Source of the DNA: Polytrichum commune
Taxonomy: Eukaryota > Streptophyta > Polytrichopsida > Polytrichales > Polytrichaceae
Length of the DNA stretch: 64,000 bases
Reading direction: 5' to 3'
NCBI GenBank assembly: GCA_950295325.1
Contig: OX485804.1
Span: 21,328,001-21,392,000, forward strand
Each line of letters opens with the position of its first letter. Within the stretch, counting starts at the first letter, position 1. This document shows positions 43,065 to 56,735 of the stretch, one piece after another. The notes under the pieces are model-generated. The model did not search any database, had not been told where the DNA came from, and was given only the letters and a program-made list of their open reading frames with translations. The position numbers and the translations under genes are program-made.

Positions 43065-45073
43065 TAACTTGTTGGTTGGAAATTCTGCCAAGGCTTGATG
43101 GATGGATTGAAAATGGGTGGGTAATAACCCAAAGGGAACTATAAAAAAGAAAATGAAATTTAGTAAGGAAGTGTATTTTCTTCACATGGCAAAAAGATAT
43201 AATTGCAGAACATTTGAGTATCTCCTTGACTCCACAATTTTTATTTTTATTTATTAAGCATATTATATCTTCTTAAATGTCAGACATATCAATTCATAAT
43301 ATTATTCAGGTCCATAATAGTGTTATGTAGGACTGACAATATTACATGGAATATTCGCCATATATTCCCCATTGTATGTGGGGAATATTGTCAGTCCCAT
43401 AGAACATTTTTATGGATATGTATACTATTATGTTCCATCATTCAACAATGCACCCTTGAATCTACACATAAATGTAGAAAGTTCAATTTGGGGGCACTTG
43501 TAATGAGTTATTGGTTGCAAAATCTTCATTTTTATTTCTCAAAATTTCTTAAATTTATTTTGATTGAAAATAGTTTGCATTTGAAAGACCTCCAACCTAG
43601 GGTTACATTAGCTTTTAAAACTTGATACCAATTCGTAAGTCATATGGATAGGTGTGACAAACCAGATGGCATGGGCCAAAGCAAGGAGAATTGGGCAAGG
43701 ATGGGGTTCGACATGTAGGGGGCGTAAGGTGTTTGAATTAGAGAGGGGGGAAGTCAGAGGAAAAGAAAAGAAGTGTGAAAGTACAGTAAAGTGGAGTTCT
43801 TGATCCTCACACAACTTTTAAGTGAAAGTGATTCAAAACTATATACTAACTTTGAATTTTCTGAAGAAAAAAAGTTTATGAGATGTTAAAAAAATATTAT
43901 CGATATAAAAATCTAAGCAATTTATGCTGACCAAAAAAATCTCCAAAAAGTCTACATTTTTCATAAGATGTTGCACGTGATATGCAAGTGCTGATATTGA
44001 ACGAGTAATTGTCAAAAAAATTTAAAATACAATGAAAACAATTCTTTCCTAAATTTTTTTTTGATGATGACCTCAAATTTATTATGACTTCAAGGAATGA
44101 GAACATGAAAAACAAGTCCAAAATAGTTAAGTTCATAAAATTTACATCCAAACTAGATCTAGCCATTTGATGTTGAACAACACTACTTTTGATGATAAGT
44201 TCTGTAGATCTCATCTTGGTATTCTACATTTGAGTACTTAGAACAATAATAGAGATTATTGTGAAAAATATTCAATTTAAAGAACATATTTCTACTATTT
44301 TTAGGTGTCAAACCACATAAAAACTATGGTTTTACAATACGGGAGCATTTTTTTGGTCCACTTTAACATCCTTACACCTAGAAAAGATAAGAAACACCAG
44401 TATGGATCCTTCCTGATTCCAAATCGTTTTGTAAAAGCGCTAAGGCAAGGACAGGATGGGTTCAAGCTGGTCGATATGTTTTAGAAATATTATTAAAATC
44501 TGAACATAGAAACCTCTTATTGTTTAAAAATTATGATTCAGTTACATCCAACAAGTGACAAATGTTTAGCATATTCAATTTATAAAAGACAGATCTTCAT
44601 AAAACCACTTATCAAATTTTGATCATAAAGTAGATATGTCGCATGTCACCTATTACCATAATATTGATCAAGAGAGATGATTTCATTTGCAACCCCATTT
44701 GTGACCCTTCCTACATTTTTCATTTGGCCTAAAACATTCTTGTGGAACAGTGGGGGTAAACCTCTAAATGCTCAAGCCTTTACACTAGATTTTGAGGCAT
44801 TTCCAGCACCAATGCTGAACTTTTATGTTATGTAACATAATAGAATTCATTATCTTAAAACCCGATTGCATGGATGTGAACTAAAATACCATACATTCTT
44901 TTTAGTGAAAACTTCAAGTCAATCTAACCATATTTTCTATGTGAGAATGACATATGAACATGGTTTTCGTCTAGGGGCATCTACAAAAACTCTGAGTTTT
45001 TTTAATTCATGATCATTTTTGTTATGCCACAAGTTCTAGAGAGTTGGCAATTTTGCCATAATATGTTATTAAG
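43065..45073. other. Repeat DNA of block B
   Basis: Collinear with block A. It contains the empty sites for the 6.8-kb element (43,470-43,473) and for the 22,099 MITE (44,743-44,750). No gene is supported. Confidence 0.6.
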
Positions 45074-45322
45074 ATGAAAATTGAGCTATTCCCCAAAAAA
45101 GTGGGATTTGTTGAGCAAATTTATATGAAATCCGTTATCCTCAAAGTGGAGGGGCCACATCAGGTCATTTTGGGAGATTTCCCCATTTTCATGGAGCCAA
45201 CAACATATGCACTAGTGTTTTCCAAATCCATCCGGTCAGGTTGTCCACAACCGTCACCTTGTCTTGAGGGAAATAAACCCCATCCAAATTGCAAATCATA
45301 TGTGAAACATATTGGCTCTTGA
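45074..45322 (+). CDS. Uncertain 82-codon frame in a block-B-only stretch
   Basis: An open frame with fair coding character (MKIELFPKKVGFVEQIYMKS, then FPIFMEPTTYALVF) lies mostly in about 400 bp present in B but missing from A. The junction in A shares the short sequence CCAAATT, as expected for a deletion there. No splice borders or known family. It may be a gene fragment or chance. Confidence 0.2.
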   Translation: MKIELFPKKVGFVEQIYMKSVILKVEGPHQVILGDFPIFMEPTTYALVFSKSIRSGCPQPSPCLEGNKPHPNCKSYVKHIGS

Positions 45323-47404
45323 ATTCAGTTCCTATATTTGGGCAACACATGGAACCGCCTCCCAAAACAAATAATGCCTCTCCAACGAAAAATCTGACAT
45401 ACTTGAAGTAAGAAATTTTAATGTGTTTTTTTGGTCCACATTGTAGTGGGCACCACCCTACACCAATAGATACCTTACATCCACGTAGCCTGCCACCTTG
45501 TAGGTCGCAAACTCATTAAAATATAAGGTGGTAACCCATTTTAGGTTGCATGAGCATTTAAGTATTAAGTGTGACCATGCTCATTGTCCATTGTGCTTCC
45601 ACATTCATAACAATCGGTTGGTTGTCTGTCAATTTTTCCAAGTGGCAAGGGTGGAACTAGAATTTCCCGACTTGGATGAGCATAAGGTGGCTCGTCTGCC
45701 AGCCAAGCTGTGAAGCTGTGAAGTTTGTTCATCCTCATCTGTATACATTCATCCTAACAAACTATCCTTCCAGAAAGTTCTACACCTAGAGAGTTCTATA
45801 ACTAGTAACTACGTTCTTCTACAATGTAATCTATCTAAACTAACAATAAGTTTCAAGTGGTGAAGGATGGGGCCAAAAATTCCGACTCAGATCATCAAGA
45901 ATTGACTAGGCTAGCCAAGCTCTAATAATCTGATTCGGAATTTCCAGCCCCGTCCTTGACTAAATGTGAGAATCCACAAGATGTCCGAAAATTCCATCCC
46001 CACCCTCTACTAAATGGAAGCACATCTTGGAGCCCTTGACTTGGAAAATGTAGTCTACTTCATTGCACATGACCTACATAATGCAAACACAAAGAGATGA
46101 GTCAGTTTGCAAAATCAGGTACTCATAAGCTACACATTTCCAAGTTGGAGAATCAATGGGATACTCTTGCAGTATTAGAAATCGTGTCTCACATTTAATT
46201 GTTAGCCGATTAGACCTGGCATGATCCATGGCACTCACTGAGGCATGAGGAACTTATCTTGTGATTGGCATGCATCAATTTTAAACAGGTGAGTATTATC
46301 CTTAAGATTCTATTCAATGGACTTGGATACCATGTGTTGATTAATTTTCTATCTGAGAAACTTATTGGACCCAACTATGCTTTCCAAATGACGCAGGTAA
46401 TTTATATGGGAAAATCACAAAGGACTTCTGATTGTGCTTGATCTAGAACAAGCGTTGTTGGACAGCTTTATCTTGAGGCCAGTAGATCCTTTACCATTGC
46501 AGAGTGTCCTACTTAAGGTGGTCTAGTATAAATTCATCCCAAAATATATGTGGCCTAGTCATGAAATAGTGTTGCATAAGCCATGATTATTTCTTAATAT
46601 TCTCCTGGTGCCATCACATCCGCTGTGACACTAGAAGTGTCATCAAAGGTTTTGAGACTTGATATAAAACATACCTCCTTAGAAGTCAATGTAAGCACAA
46701 AACCCATTCAAGTGAAGTGGTATATCCATGCCCCACCATAAATTTACCAGAAGATGATGATGCACTTGGTGGTGGTCACCAGACCTCATCTGTCCAATAC
46801 TCACATTCACGAATATCCCACACAAATCCCAGTTACAAATTGTTAAATGAGTGCACACAAAACATAAATTGCTAACACAAATCAAATACGAGATGAATGG
46901 AAGGCCCAAGGAACCACACACCATCTCCCAATATGCAGTTTCACTGCCACACAACCAATCCTGAAATCAATCAACTCTCATGACCACTTGAAGCATAGCG
47001 TATTACATTCCTGTCTTGTGTTAATATACTAATGCACACATGTGAAGACTACTGACTTAGAGACAGAGTAACCAGGATTGCAGGGCTACACAAAACTGAA
47101 AAAACTTGCATGTGCACCAAATCACACTTTGTGACCAAGATTGAGACATCGTCAGGATGAATATTGGAGAATGAATTGGCAGATCCCAGGAGAAATCATC
47201 GCAAGGACCTGCAATCAGGAAGTTAGTTACACATACACTTGGAGAAAGGCTGCTACTGGGAGGACATGGCCAGGAGATCCAGAAAGACAACCCTCTTGTA
47301 CCTCTCAGATTGGAACATGATATGTACTAGTACACATGATGCACAAACAAAGAAAGCCCTCCAATTACAAGACATGCATAAATTTTCTTGAGGCCCCAAA
47401 AACT
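45323..47404. other. Repeat DNA of block B
   Basis: Collinear with block A 22,600-25,640, with fewer hairpin units than A. No gene is supported. Confidence 0.5.
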
Positions 47405-48480
47405 TACCAAATTGAAGACCTCCAATTGAAGTGAAGTGGGGGAAGCAAGCATCCAATAGCCATTAGCAATAGGTAGGTGAACCCAACACCAACCAGCTTC
47501 AACAGAAAACATGAAAAATCTTTGTTCTTGTCAGATAAATAACCTTATAACTTGGCTAGCCACTAAAGTCCTACCACATACTCTAAGTTACAAGGTGCAT
47601 GCATTCATTGAAGGAAACTCAGGATCTCCAGCAACTTAAAATTCTAAAAGATCACCAGCACACAAAAACTTGAATGCTCTCTACAATTTGCACAACACAT
47701 ATCCAAGCATCTCCTTCTTAGATGTGTGATATATAATAATCCAAATTTGCCAATCTTAAACTAAAAAATTGCACAACTTCAAGCCATGACTCCATTTTGG
47801 TGCTTGCAGGGTTAGTATTGATGCTAACCTTCACCATCAAGCTAGCTTCTTCATGTGCACTTGTAAACACAAGCTCTACCGGGATCTCAAAGGTTGCCAT
47901 GTGCCGGATGGCAACAGTAGTGAGAGCATTTTTCGAAAAGCTTTGTCAGCTCTCACCATTTGAGCTCTTGATCAAGGACTGGTCCACCGGTTGCTAAGCT
48001 TCCACTGCAAACATGGCAATCTTCATAAACAGCATGTCATCACCCAACATGCTCTAACTATTGCCACTTGATAGAATTACACCAATATCACAATCGTGAC
48101 GTGAAACCTTGCAATTGATTGCGTTTGAACTAATGGCAATGCGCGCGCATGTCAGGATGGTTTTGGTGTCATCCTACCAAGTGGCAATGTTAGAGAATGG
48201 TGGGCAATGGAAGGTCGTGGGCGCGGATCTGAAACTACTGTGATGAGGACCTGGAGCAGATCCTGCTTCCAAATAGGCTTGGCATCCTTCCAGGCATGAG
48301 CAAATGCAAGAGCTACACTGGTGGCACTCACTAACTGTTGGACCTCACAACTTGCCACACAAATCAGCAATACAATGCAAATGCTTTCTGCTCGTGCTTT
48401 CTTAAAGGGTATGGCCCAAGTACGGAAAGGCTGTGTCCAGAACCTTCAGGGTTGCAGGCAATTATATCATGATATGGGCA
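47405..48480 (-). pseudogene. Decayed multi-exon gene, block B copy
   Basis: Counterpart of 25,643-26,723. It keeps FEIPVELVFTSAHEEASLMVKV and the same in-frame TGA and TAG upstream. The GTAAGT donor after VVQF has become TTTAGT, and the AG before the VEAGWCW exon is lost. In contrast, the codon that is TAA in A within SSEV/QLVSAT is CAA here, so that stop arose in A only. The parent gene is not recognised. Confidence 0.65.
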
Positions 48481-48776
48481 TGTACCTTACGCTCGCGTCA
48501 GATGAGGCATAAATCAACTATTTCCTTTGGCTGGTAGAATTTTGGGGAATTTTGAGGGCTTGGTTTAAGAAAGATCTAAGGAAAGGTGCTTAAACCAACA
48601 CTTTAAGCTATTGCACATGGATATGGCAATGTGGTTAATATAAAATATGTGTATTTTTATATTAGCCTTTGGGCTAAACATAGGTATAAAGAAGAAGAAG
48701 TAAATAGTCTCAATTGAAATTTTTTGATAAATATTCAAAATCAAAACCACTAGCTTTCTTAGACCAATTCCTAGGC

Positions 48777-49225
48777 CTCGTGTATGACGCCCTTGCAAAT
48801 GATGAGGACTCCCACCTTCATTGCCTGCAACCAACACAACATAGTTGGGTGTGAGATCCAAGCTAGATCAAAGGCTAACTAGTAACGATGCACAAAGTCA
48901 CATGGCCACCTCCATGATCCCACCTTGTTTGGTTGCAAAACCATCACCTTGCATCCTGGATACCAACTCCCTTTATGGCTAGAACCGACCCACATTGTGC
49001 CTTGTGAGCCTACCTCCTTCGCTTTGTGAATAGAATGACTAGAATCTCGTCCTTCCCCCATGAATAGAATGGCTAGAATAGGCACCGACAAGCCACCCTA
49101 AAGTCACCTTGAACCAACCAAAAATAGAGTGGAGTCCGTTACCTACCCTATATGAAGGTAATGAAGGTTGATATAAGGTGGCGCCACTAATGGCACATAA
49201 AACCGTCAGATTGTGGGCCTATGCA
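48777..49225. other. Block-B-only stretch left of the inversion
   Basis: Not present at the corresponding place in A. Minus-strand frames have some coding-like phrases (VVLVAGNEGG, KEVGSQGTMWVG), but no borders or family are recognisable. Confidence 0.3.
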
Positions 49226-51783
49226 CTCCTACATCATGGGGAACGGTTCAAGGTAATAGAGTGTTGGCGATTGGGAGGCATTTATAAAGTGTTGGTTTTT
49301 AGTGGGGTGTTGGTTTTAGCATCCTCTACCTATAGGGACTCAACTTGATAATGCAATTCTCTACCAAGGCTTGTGAGAGGAGATTGTCAATGAATGTTGA
49401 TTACTCCACCATTTATGTATTTAGTGTCACATCATGAATAGTGTCAGTTACCCTAATTTGAGGCATATATTAGACTACACTTATGACCAACAACCTCATC
49501 ATTATTAGTGTGACCTCATTACACTTGGCGTTTAAGTGCACTTATTAATTATTTGGCATGAGACTGTATGTTCAATAGTGTTATGAGGTGTATGCCTATG
49601 TTACACACATGATCTACAAGATCACTAAAGTGTACACAAATGACGCTTAGCATTAGACTTATGCTCAACAATATCTTCCTCTTGCATTCTAAAATATAAA
49701 CAAATGACACTGCCATTTAGTATGCTCAATAATATCCTACCCCTACATACTAAAATGCAAAATCACTATCTCAAGTATCCCAATGTGCTATGATAAATGT
49801 CATAATTTAAATAATTGTTCACTTTGAAAAGTTACTTATGTTGACAAATAATATCTAATTCACAACACTTTGAGACCTCTAGGCATCTAGTATAGGCCCT
49901 TCGCAAATAATGCACATGACACTAAATACCATGAACAATGTACAACAATATCACCTATTACGGTGGTTTAACATTTGGAGTTATGTGTTATTGGAACTTT
50001 TTAGCTAAGCACATCATCTTTAATCACATAATGTATATCATGCTCCTTAAAGCCCACAATAGCTATTGTGTTATTTAGGTAAATCAAAATACTATCAATA
50101 ACATATATAGCATCACTTAACTCCAAATGATAAACCACATTACTAGGTGATCGCAGTGTATCTCTTGGGGGTCACTTTATAGTAGACCTTAAGGGCCCTT
50201 GACCCATGTTATACAAATTATGTGATTGGTCGAGAAGCTGGAGTAGGTCCAAGCTCACTTGGATGAAAAGTCTACCAAACTTTAATGTGGGATGAAAACT
50301 CTACATGGCATCCTACATGACATCAAGTAGATAAAGTTTCATGATCTACTGGATATTGTGTTGAGCCCATCAAAAATTGGTAGGTCTAACGCAAAACTAG
50401 GGATGATCGCAATCTATCAAATTGTCATTGGCTCCTAAAAATAATATATTGCCATGGTTGGGACTTGGAACTTGGACTCAAGAGAGAACTTGGATTACAC
50501 CACTAGGCCAATTTCTTGCATGTGGAGAAATATTATCCATTAATATAGTTAAAACAAAGTTAGTCAATCTCACTTAGGTTCACTATATTTGTCTGTCTTG
50601 TTTTCAACACATACTAGTTTAAAATTTTGTTTTGGGTGGAAGTGTATATAGTTTCAAGGTTCATGTTAATTTGATGTACATTTTTCATTTTTAGGCCCTT
50701 GTTATGGATTTATTACATTTTCAGTGTTTGTTTCTAGGTAGGAATGAATATATGGACTAGCCCTCAATGTCCCTTAGCAGAGTTAAAACTAAGGAAGGAA
50801 AAATGGGGATGCAAATAAATTCATTTTTAAAGACTTTTTGTGGTAATAAATGGCACCTAGAAATGCTAGTGAGAGAAATTCAACCAAAAACATAGCAAGG
50901 GGCTATTTTTGTTATTTAGTTATGTCATGGAAAGGTCAAATTATTTTCCAAATAATTTTATTTTATTTAATGGTTGAGAAAAAGTTTACGTGGAAAGGTC
51001 AAATTATTTGGGAAACGAGATTAGAAATTCAACATTATACATAGTACTTTGAGAATCAATGGGATCAAATATTTACTCTAGATGTGTATTTTTTGCAAAT
51101 AACACATTAGTGTGCATGCAAAAACAATCCTCTATAACAAGACATTGAGTGCATGTCTAGTACTAGTTTTCTTAAATTTCCTAATTATGTCCAAAATTCA
51201 TGCATAACTCTAGATAACTTAGTTGAGGGGGTGAGTCATACTATATTCTTTAGGCCTCATTGAGTGGCAAGGGGTTGGCAACTACGAGTTTGGTTGTCAA
51301 AGGAGGGTATTTTTTTCTTTTCTTTTGGAGCCTGTCACAAAGTTATACAAGGTATCTGCAAGACTATCCCATTGCAACTAACAAGAAAAATGTCCTTCAT
51401 TATTTTACCTACGAGAAAATTGTTGCTTACATGAGCATGCTTGTCAACTTTGAATAAAGTATTTCCATCAAAAAGCTTCTATAGCACATTTGACCTGGAA
51501 CTATAGAATTAGAAGTTGGTTTTGTGAAGGGCTATGAAAAGAAGTAGTGAAGTTTCACTAAAAGTGGTCTTTTGGTCGGCATTTGGAGTATTTGAGTGTG
51601 TATTTGGTGCACCATTGAGGTGTATTGTAAGGGTGACTTCTCTCACCTTCAATGGAAGTTATCCCCTCCTTTTTTTCCCCCAACCATGAAAGGTTCATTT
51701 TTGTGGAAACTAGATAAGTTGAAGCCCTCTCTGGTTTTATGGATTCAATACAATTCTTTACCCAAAAAAGAAGAAGCAGTGAA
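49226..51783. repeat. 2.5-kb segment inverted relative to block A
   Basis: Reverse-complement counterpart of 27,945-30,422. The outer borders read CACTCCTAC at the left and GAAGCAGTG at the right. Confidence 0.85.
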
Positions 51784-53310
51784 GTGCATTCTTAATGGTA
51801 CCCATCAGTTTGAATGCATGGATGGACTTCAACCTTAAACATTGGTGGTGAGGCACTGCCATGGTTGGGAGGCAAGTCTCCATACAATTTTGCAAGCCCA
51901 TATTCATTGAAATGATCCCCTCATGTGAATCCCGTCCCAACACTAGTAGAATATGGTAATTGTATGACACAACCATCTAACACAAAAAGACCAACATGAT
52001 AGGTGAAGGTGTCATCATGGTCATTTTGTGTGAGATGATCATACCATGCAATTACCACACTTCTCAAACTTACAAGTTCCAATAAATGTGGAACCAATTT
52101 TATTGCACAAGATGTAGACCACACACCCACCGTTTTCTAGTGGAAACGTACTTGCCACCATGTGGAATCTACATTTCCACTAGAACCTAGTGGATGGGTG
52201 GCCTACATAGAAAATAAGTTGTGTGTTTGTTTGAAGAAGCCCATTTTGTAGGAGAATACACTTCATGTGGATTCAACCAAGTTGGCACCTACAATAGCAT
52301 ATTCAAGGTCTTATTCTTTGATGTAGGAGGCAAAATATGTATAATATGAGAGGGTTGAGTCAATGGCCATATTTGAGAGATGATTATTCCCACCAAGTTA
52401 TGGGAGCCATTTTGGTGCCCCAAACCCCCCTCATGTGGGTCCAATAGTCCAAAGTCTAGGGAGATTTTGGGCAAAATCAGTTGAGATCAAAGTGTTTCCA
52501 AACCCCACTGGTGACATGTTGATATCTTTCGGTTTTTCTTAATATTAATTTGAGGTATGTTCTATAGGTTGTTTTAATGGGTGCAAAACCCAATAGAGTG
52601 CAACCCTAAAATTTAGTGTGTTAAGAAACACAATTGTCCAACATTTGCAAGATAGCAAGAGTTTGTACAACATTTGAAAAAGAATTTCAAACATCAAATA
52701 TTGTCTCAAATATACCCCTTTGTGTCAATGTTTAAATATTTTGGACTTCAAAGTATTCTTAATGAAGCGAAACCTTCATGAAATAGCTTTGAGCCCTCCA
52801 TCTTCTTTAATGAAACAAAATGTCGTCCCTTACACATGTTATATTGCATGGTAATTTTTTTAATAATTCGATTCGAACATTAATTCGCCCCCTATATTTT
52901 ATCGCACGTCGTTTCTAAAATACCACTAGCCCCCCCCCCCCGGGACCCCAAAGGGTGAACTCTCATACCACATATAAACTAATGTTATAAGAAGGGGTAT
53001 TATTTGAGGCATTAGCTGACATAACATACTTAGTGGAAATGTACTACTTTTCTCTAGTGTGTACATTTAAAAAGGCTATTAAGAACTATGATGTAAAGGT
53101 AGATATACAAAAGGGGGCCCTAAGGTTTTGAGGAAACTTGATGATAGATGTGTTTTCATCTATTGTTGTCATATGGTAATAGTCCATGTACATGTAGTGA
53201 AGGCATCTATTACATCAAAGTGAAAAGCTTAGTGTAAATACATGAATTCATTTTCTAGCCTCCAGTTAGTACATGTATGTTGGTGTTTCTCTATAGACTT
53301 CTCGTATATT
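51784..53310. other. Block-B-only stretch right of the inversion
   Basis: No gene. It includes a small hairpin near 52,128-52,200 (TTTCTAGTGGAAA type), a copy of the dispersed repeat also at 37,775 (here 52,590-52,940, ending in a long C run at about 52,930) and a copy of another repeat (52,960-53,200) that recurs at 58,300-58,530. Confidence 0.55.
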
Positions 53311-53944
53311 GGGGGTTTAATTTCATAGTAATCCACACAAGTCATTTAGGTTTCCAATGAAGAGTTCACCCCTTGAACTATATACAAGCTTTGCAATTTG
53401 TGAAAAATAATTCATAAATATTTAGAAAAAAAAGTATGATCTACCTAGCCATGTAATTTATGTTGATAAAAACAAAATCTCGAGACGGTGCAAGTGATGT
53501 GCAAGTGGTGAAATAAATGAGTGATTGACAAAATTTTGTTTAAAATACAATTAAATTACATTGATTTGAAGATATTTTACAAAATTATTTGACAATGACC
53601 TTAAGATCAAAATAAATTCAATGAATATGAAGAGAGAAAAATCTGGTTCAAAATAGTTAAGGTCATGAAATTTACGTCCAAAACCAGATCTAGCCATTCG
53701 TTTTTGTGCATTTCTTTTGAATGATGAATTTTGAAGACCTCATCTTGGTATTCTACATTTGAGTACATTTGAAAAAAAAACTATTCACAACATTTTATGA
53801 TTGAAAGCTTTTTGGAAGTGCCATGCAATTTCAATAGCAACCTGTGGGAACCAAATCACTACTAAAATTGTCTATCCATGTAGAGTTGAGTTTAGGGCTT
53901 CACAGGTTTGAACTTTCACCTTCAACTCTCACCATATGGGTAAT

Positions 53945-55250
53945 GTCCACCCTCTGAACATATGATATAGGTGATGGTTTTAGATTGCCAAGTGTAACTT
54001 CCAACCCTCGTAACTTTTGCATACAATATCCAAACTATGTGTTTTTTAGGACATTAGAATTCTCTTGCTCTTGCAGACCAGAAACTACATAAATCCAACA
54101 ATTTATCACAGTGGAAACTACGCTCAGCGCTCATTATGTCCGTTGGGGACTACATGCCATATTGATAAGGCCGGAGTCAGAGTGCATTATGTGGGCTGTG
54201 TACTGTCTTCCTGGTGACATGAAGCGTGGAGCGTTGGGCAGTGGGCACGTGATTGCTGTTGCAGTTCTGGTACTGCCCGTGACTGCACTGCAGTACGTGT
54301 GCATGGCTGACACACTCTGCGTCATGGTCGTGCAGACTCAGTTGGCACTTGCTTAATGGGTTGATAAGCAATCCACTACTCATGAGTCATGAGCTGATCA
54401 TGAGTCATGAGCAAGCTGGTCCTTGACATATCAACTCACACTCTTTTGTCATTACTCTTGACTGCACATAACTTAACTGCATAGTCATTACTGCAAGATC
54501 AGCTGCATTAATTAGTCCATATCCCTGCAGTTAGACCTTGTTCTTCGAGGTACGCACCCACCATTGACAATGCATTAATTAATGCATTAATTAGTTATTA
54601 CTGCAAGATTAGCGCCGTTAATTAGTCCATCCCTGCATTTGAACCTTGTTCTTCTATGCACCCACCAATCAATGACCATGCATGGTGAGAGCGATCCACA
54701 CCCTCCTAGTTGCCTACAACAACTTACTCCAGGCGCTTAATTACCTCCACTGGCAGCTACATATACTGTAGCAGATATATATGACTATGTATAATACAAT
54801 AATATGCAGGCCCAAAAACAGTGCCATGCATGCAGCAGGCCAGGCCCAACAATTACTTCAGTCATATATATAACATACTTCAGTTACTCAGCCACACACA
54901 GAGCTAGCAAGCATTCCTGGCTCCTGCAGGGTGAATGTTCCCGAGGAATGTCAAAATTCCGGCGTGATAAGTTATAACGCCGAGACTTGTTTGTAATCTG
55001 CAGCGCCAGTAGTAACTTAACTGTGCCGCAGTACCTCCTTCCTCCTCAACAATATCTCTGGCCCTTTCAAAGCCCTGACGCCTGAGGACACACCTGAACT
55101 GGTCGCCCTCTATCATGCTGGCTGCATTAAAAAGCTAACGCGGCTTTGCAAGGACAAGTCCGGCGTTGGCAGCCACGTCAACTTCGTCAGAGCCCACACT
55201 CGTGTGGGCATGTACACTCCTGTCCAGTACACTGCCAACACTTGAATATC
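53945..55250. repeat. Repeat unit R, copy 3 (block B, mosaic)
   Basis: The left part (to about 54,340) is most like copy 1; the right part (from about 54,780) is most like copy 2. Near 54,480-54,700 a stretch of about 150 bp is present twice, once resembling each. This is the pattern left by unequal exchange between two tandem copies. Confidence 0.7.
55035..55121 (-). pseudogene. Exon-like fragment, copy 3
   Basis: Same frame and borders as 35,579-35,669 (MIEGDQFRCVLRRQ), with an intact reading frame between a TAATGCAG acceptor and a GTACTG donor. Confidence 0.5.
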
Positions 55251-55252
55251 TA

Positions 55253-56381
55253 CTGTTCTCCCTCTTTTTAGTATGACATGTTTGGGAAACACAAAAAATG
55301 TCGTATTATCGAGGTATCGTCATTTCCTCGATATGACCAATGCCGTAAAATTGTCATACTATCGAGGGAATACAAAAACATAAGCAATATGAGCTTAAAA
55401 ATATATACAACGAGTTTAAGGAATATAGATTGTATGAAATAATAACTTATAAGTCCAAACAAATTCAAATATTCTCAAGAACTCTTGAAATATGAGTTCA
55501 AAGATCTTTGGTGGTGCCTACCCAACTTAGCAATTGTCATTTTATCTAAATTTCATACTAGCTTTTGAAAATTAATAATTTCATTAACACCAAAATGTAA
55601 AGAGTTGTTTAATAAGAAATTAGAAAATAATGATGCACAACGTTTAACATCACTAAGCTAGATTTCATGTGGAGCAACATCATGCACATCTACTAAATGT
55701 AGATCAATATTAAGATCACCTTTTGATTTTGGCCTTTGAAATGATTGTTGAGCTGCAAAATCCAAGCTTCAAATATATCCCCCTTTATCCAAGTTGTTTT
55801 ATTTTAGTGCCAGCAAACATACTCATGAGGTTGCCACCTTCCAAAACATTGTGGTTGCTTAGACATATAAATCACAAGCAACTTCAACTTATTAGTCCTA
55901 GTTCAACTAACAACAAGAGCAAGTGTTGCACACTCCTTTTGTAACTTCCGACCCTCACCTTCCCTTGTGCTAATGTTTTATTAGAATGTGCTTTCAAATA
56001 CAATCCAGTCTCATCCATGTTGTAAACATCTTCAGGCTCATAAACTGACAAAAGAATAAGAAGGAGGCCACTCTAACCCTAACCAAGTTCATTATACACT
56101 AGTAAACCTAATGATCATTGAGTCCCCAATGATAAGTGAAGTTCCGAAGTAGTTCCCAAGTGAAAATGGATGTAATTTAGATGTACATAACATAGATGAG
56201 GGGAATTTTAGCATTAATTACCTCTTTAATATGACAAAATGGAGATTCTAAATGTCGTATTATCGAGTGTCGTAGTCATATAAAAGAAGGAGTTTTGAAC
56301 TTAAAAATTTGGTCGCGCAAAAATGTTTCATAATATTGAGGGTGTCATATAAACAAGTGCCGTATTAACAAGGTTAGACTG
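55253..56381. mobile_element. Degenerate pogo-like (Tc1/mariner) element
   Basis: Flanked by TA at 55251-55252 and 56382-56383. Block A has the undivided site (ATCTACACTCTATG at 35,796). The right end read inwards is CAGTCTAACCTTGTTAATAC, the style of pogo/Tigger/Lemi ends. Several internal copies of TGTCGTATTATCGAG surround both ends. The interior contains a transposase remnant. At 1,129 bp it is too short for an intact gene. Confidence 0.85.
55955..56046 (-). pseudogene. Pogo-like DDE transposase remnant
   Basis: The minus-strand frame reads EPEDVYNMDETGLYLKAHSN and then KTLAQGKVRVGSYKRS. The YNMDETGL phrase is the conserved block around a catalytic Asp of pogo/Tigger transposases, and AQGKVRG-like sequence normally follows it. 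The rest of the domain is broken by frame changes, so it is not functional. Confidence 0.75.
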
Positions 56382-56735
56382 TACACTCTATTGTCATATT
56401 TATTAGGATCACTTGCTCTTCAGAGTTACACCATACTACATTTTTAACATCTATTTTTAAATGTTAAATTTATATATTAAATGGATGTTGAATAATGGAA
56501 ATACAATCAAAACAATTCCTAGAATATTATCATAATGGACTTTGCACATTATATCAAAGAATCTTACAATACAATCCTAACGTATGATCTTATGATAGAA
56601 TTTAGCATGTTATAGTAATGTACTTGGATTTAGTCCAATTTTACTTAATCATTAAATATATATCCCATATGTAAACCCAACCATCTAGAAGTTTGTGGCC
56701 GATCCATCTCAAATGACTTGGATTAGACTGGTTTG

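Larger units (their letters stand above)
38129..56735. repeat. Large duplicated block B
   Basis: Direct repeat of block A (10,815-36,412). Relative to A it lacks the 6.8-kb element, the CACTA element and the 22,099 MITE. It has its own insertions at 39,051-39,840, 40,778-42,100 and 55,253-56,381, carries extra sequence at 48,777-49,226 and 51,784-53,310, and has the 2.5-kb segment between these two inverted. Confidence 0.9.

Noticed and set aside
10815-56735. Blocks A and B as the long terminal repeats of a giant retroelement
   Set aside because: No TG...CA ends, no primer-binding site or polypurine tract, and no reverse transcriptase or integrase between or within them; segmental duplication is simpler.
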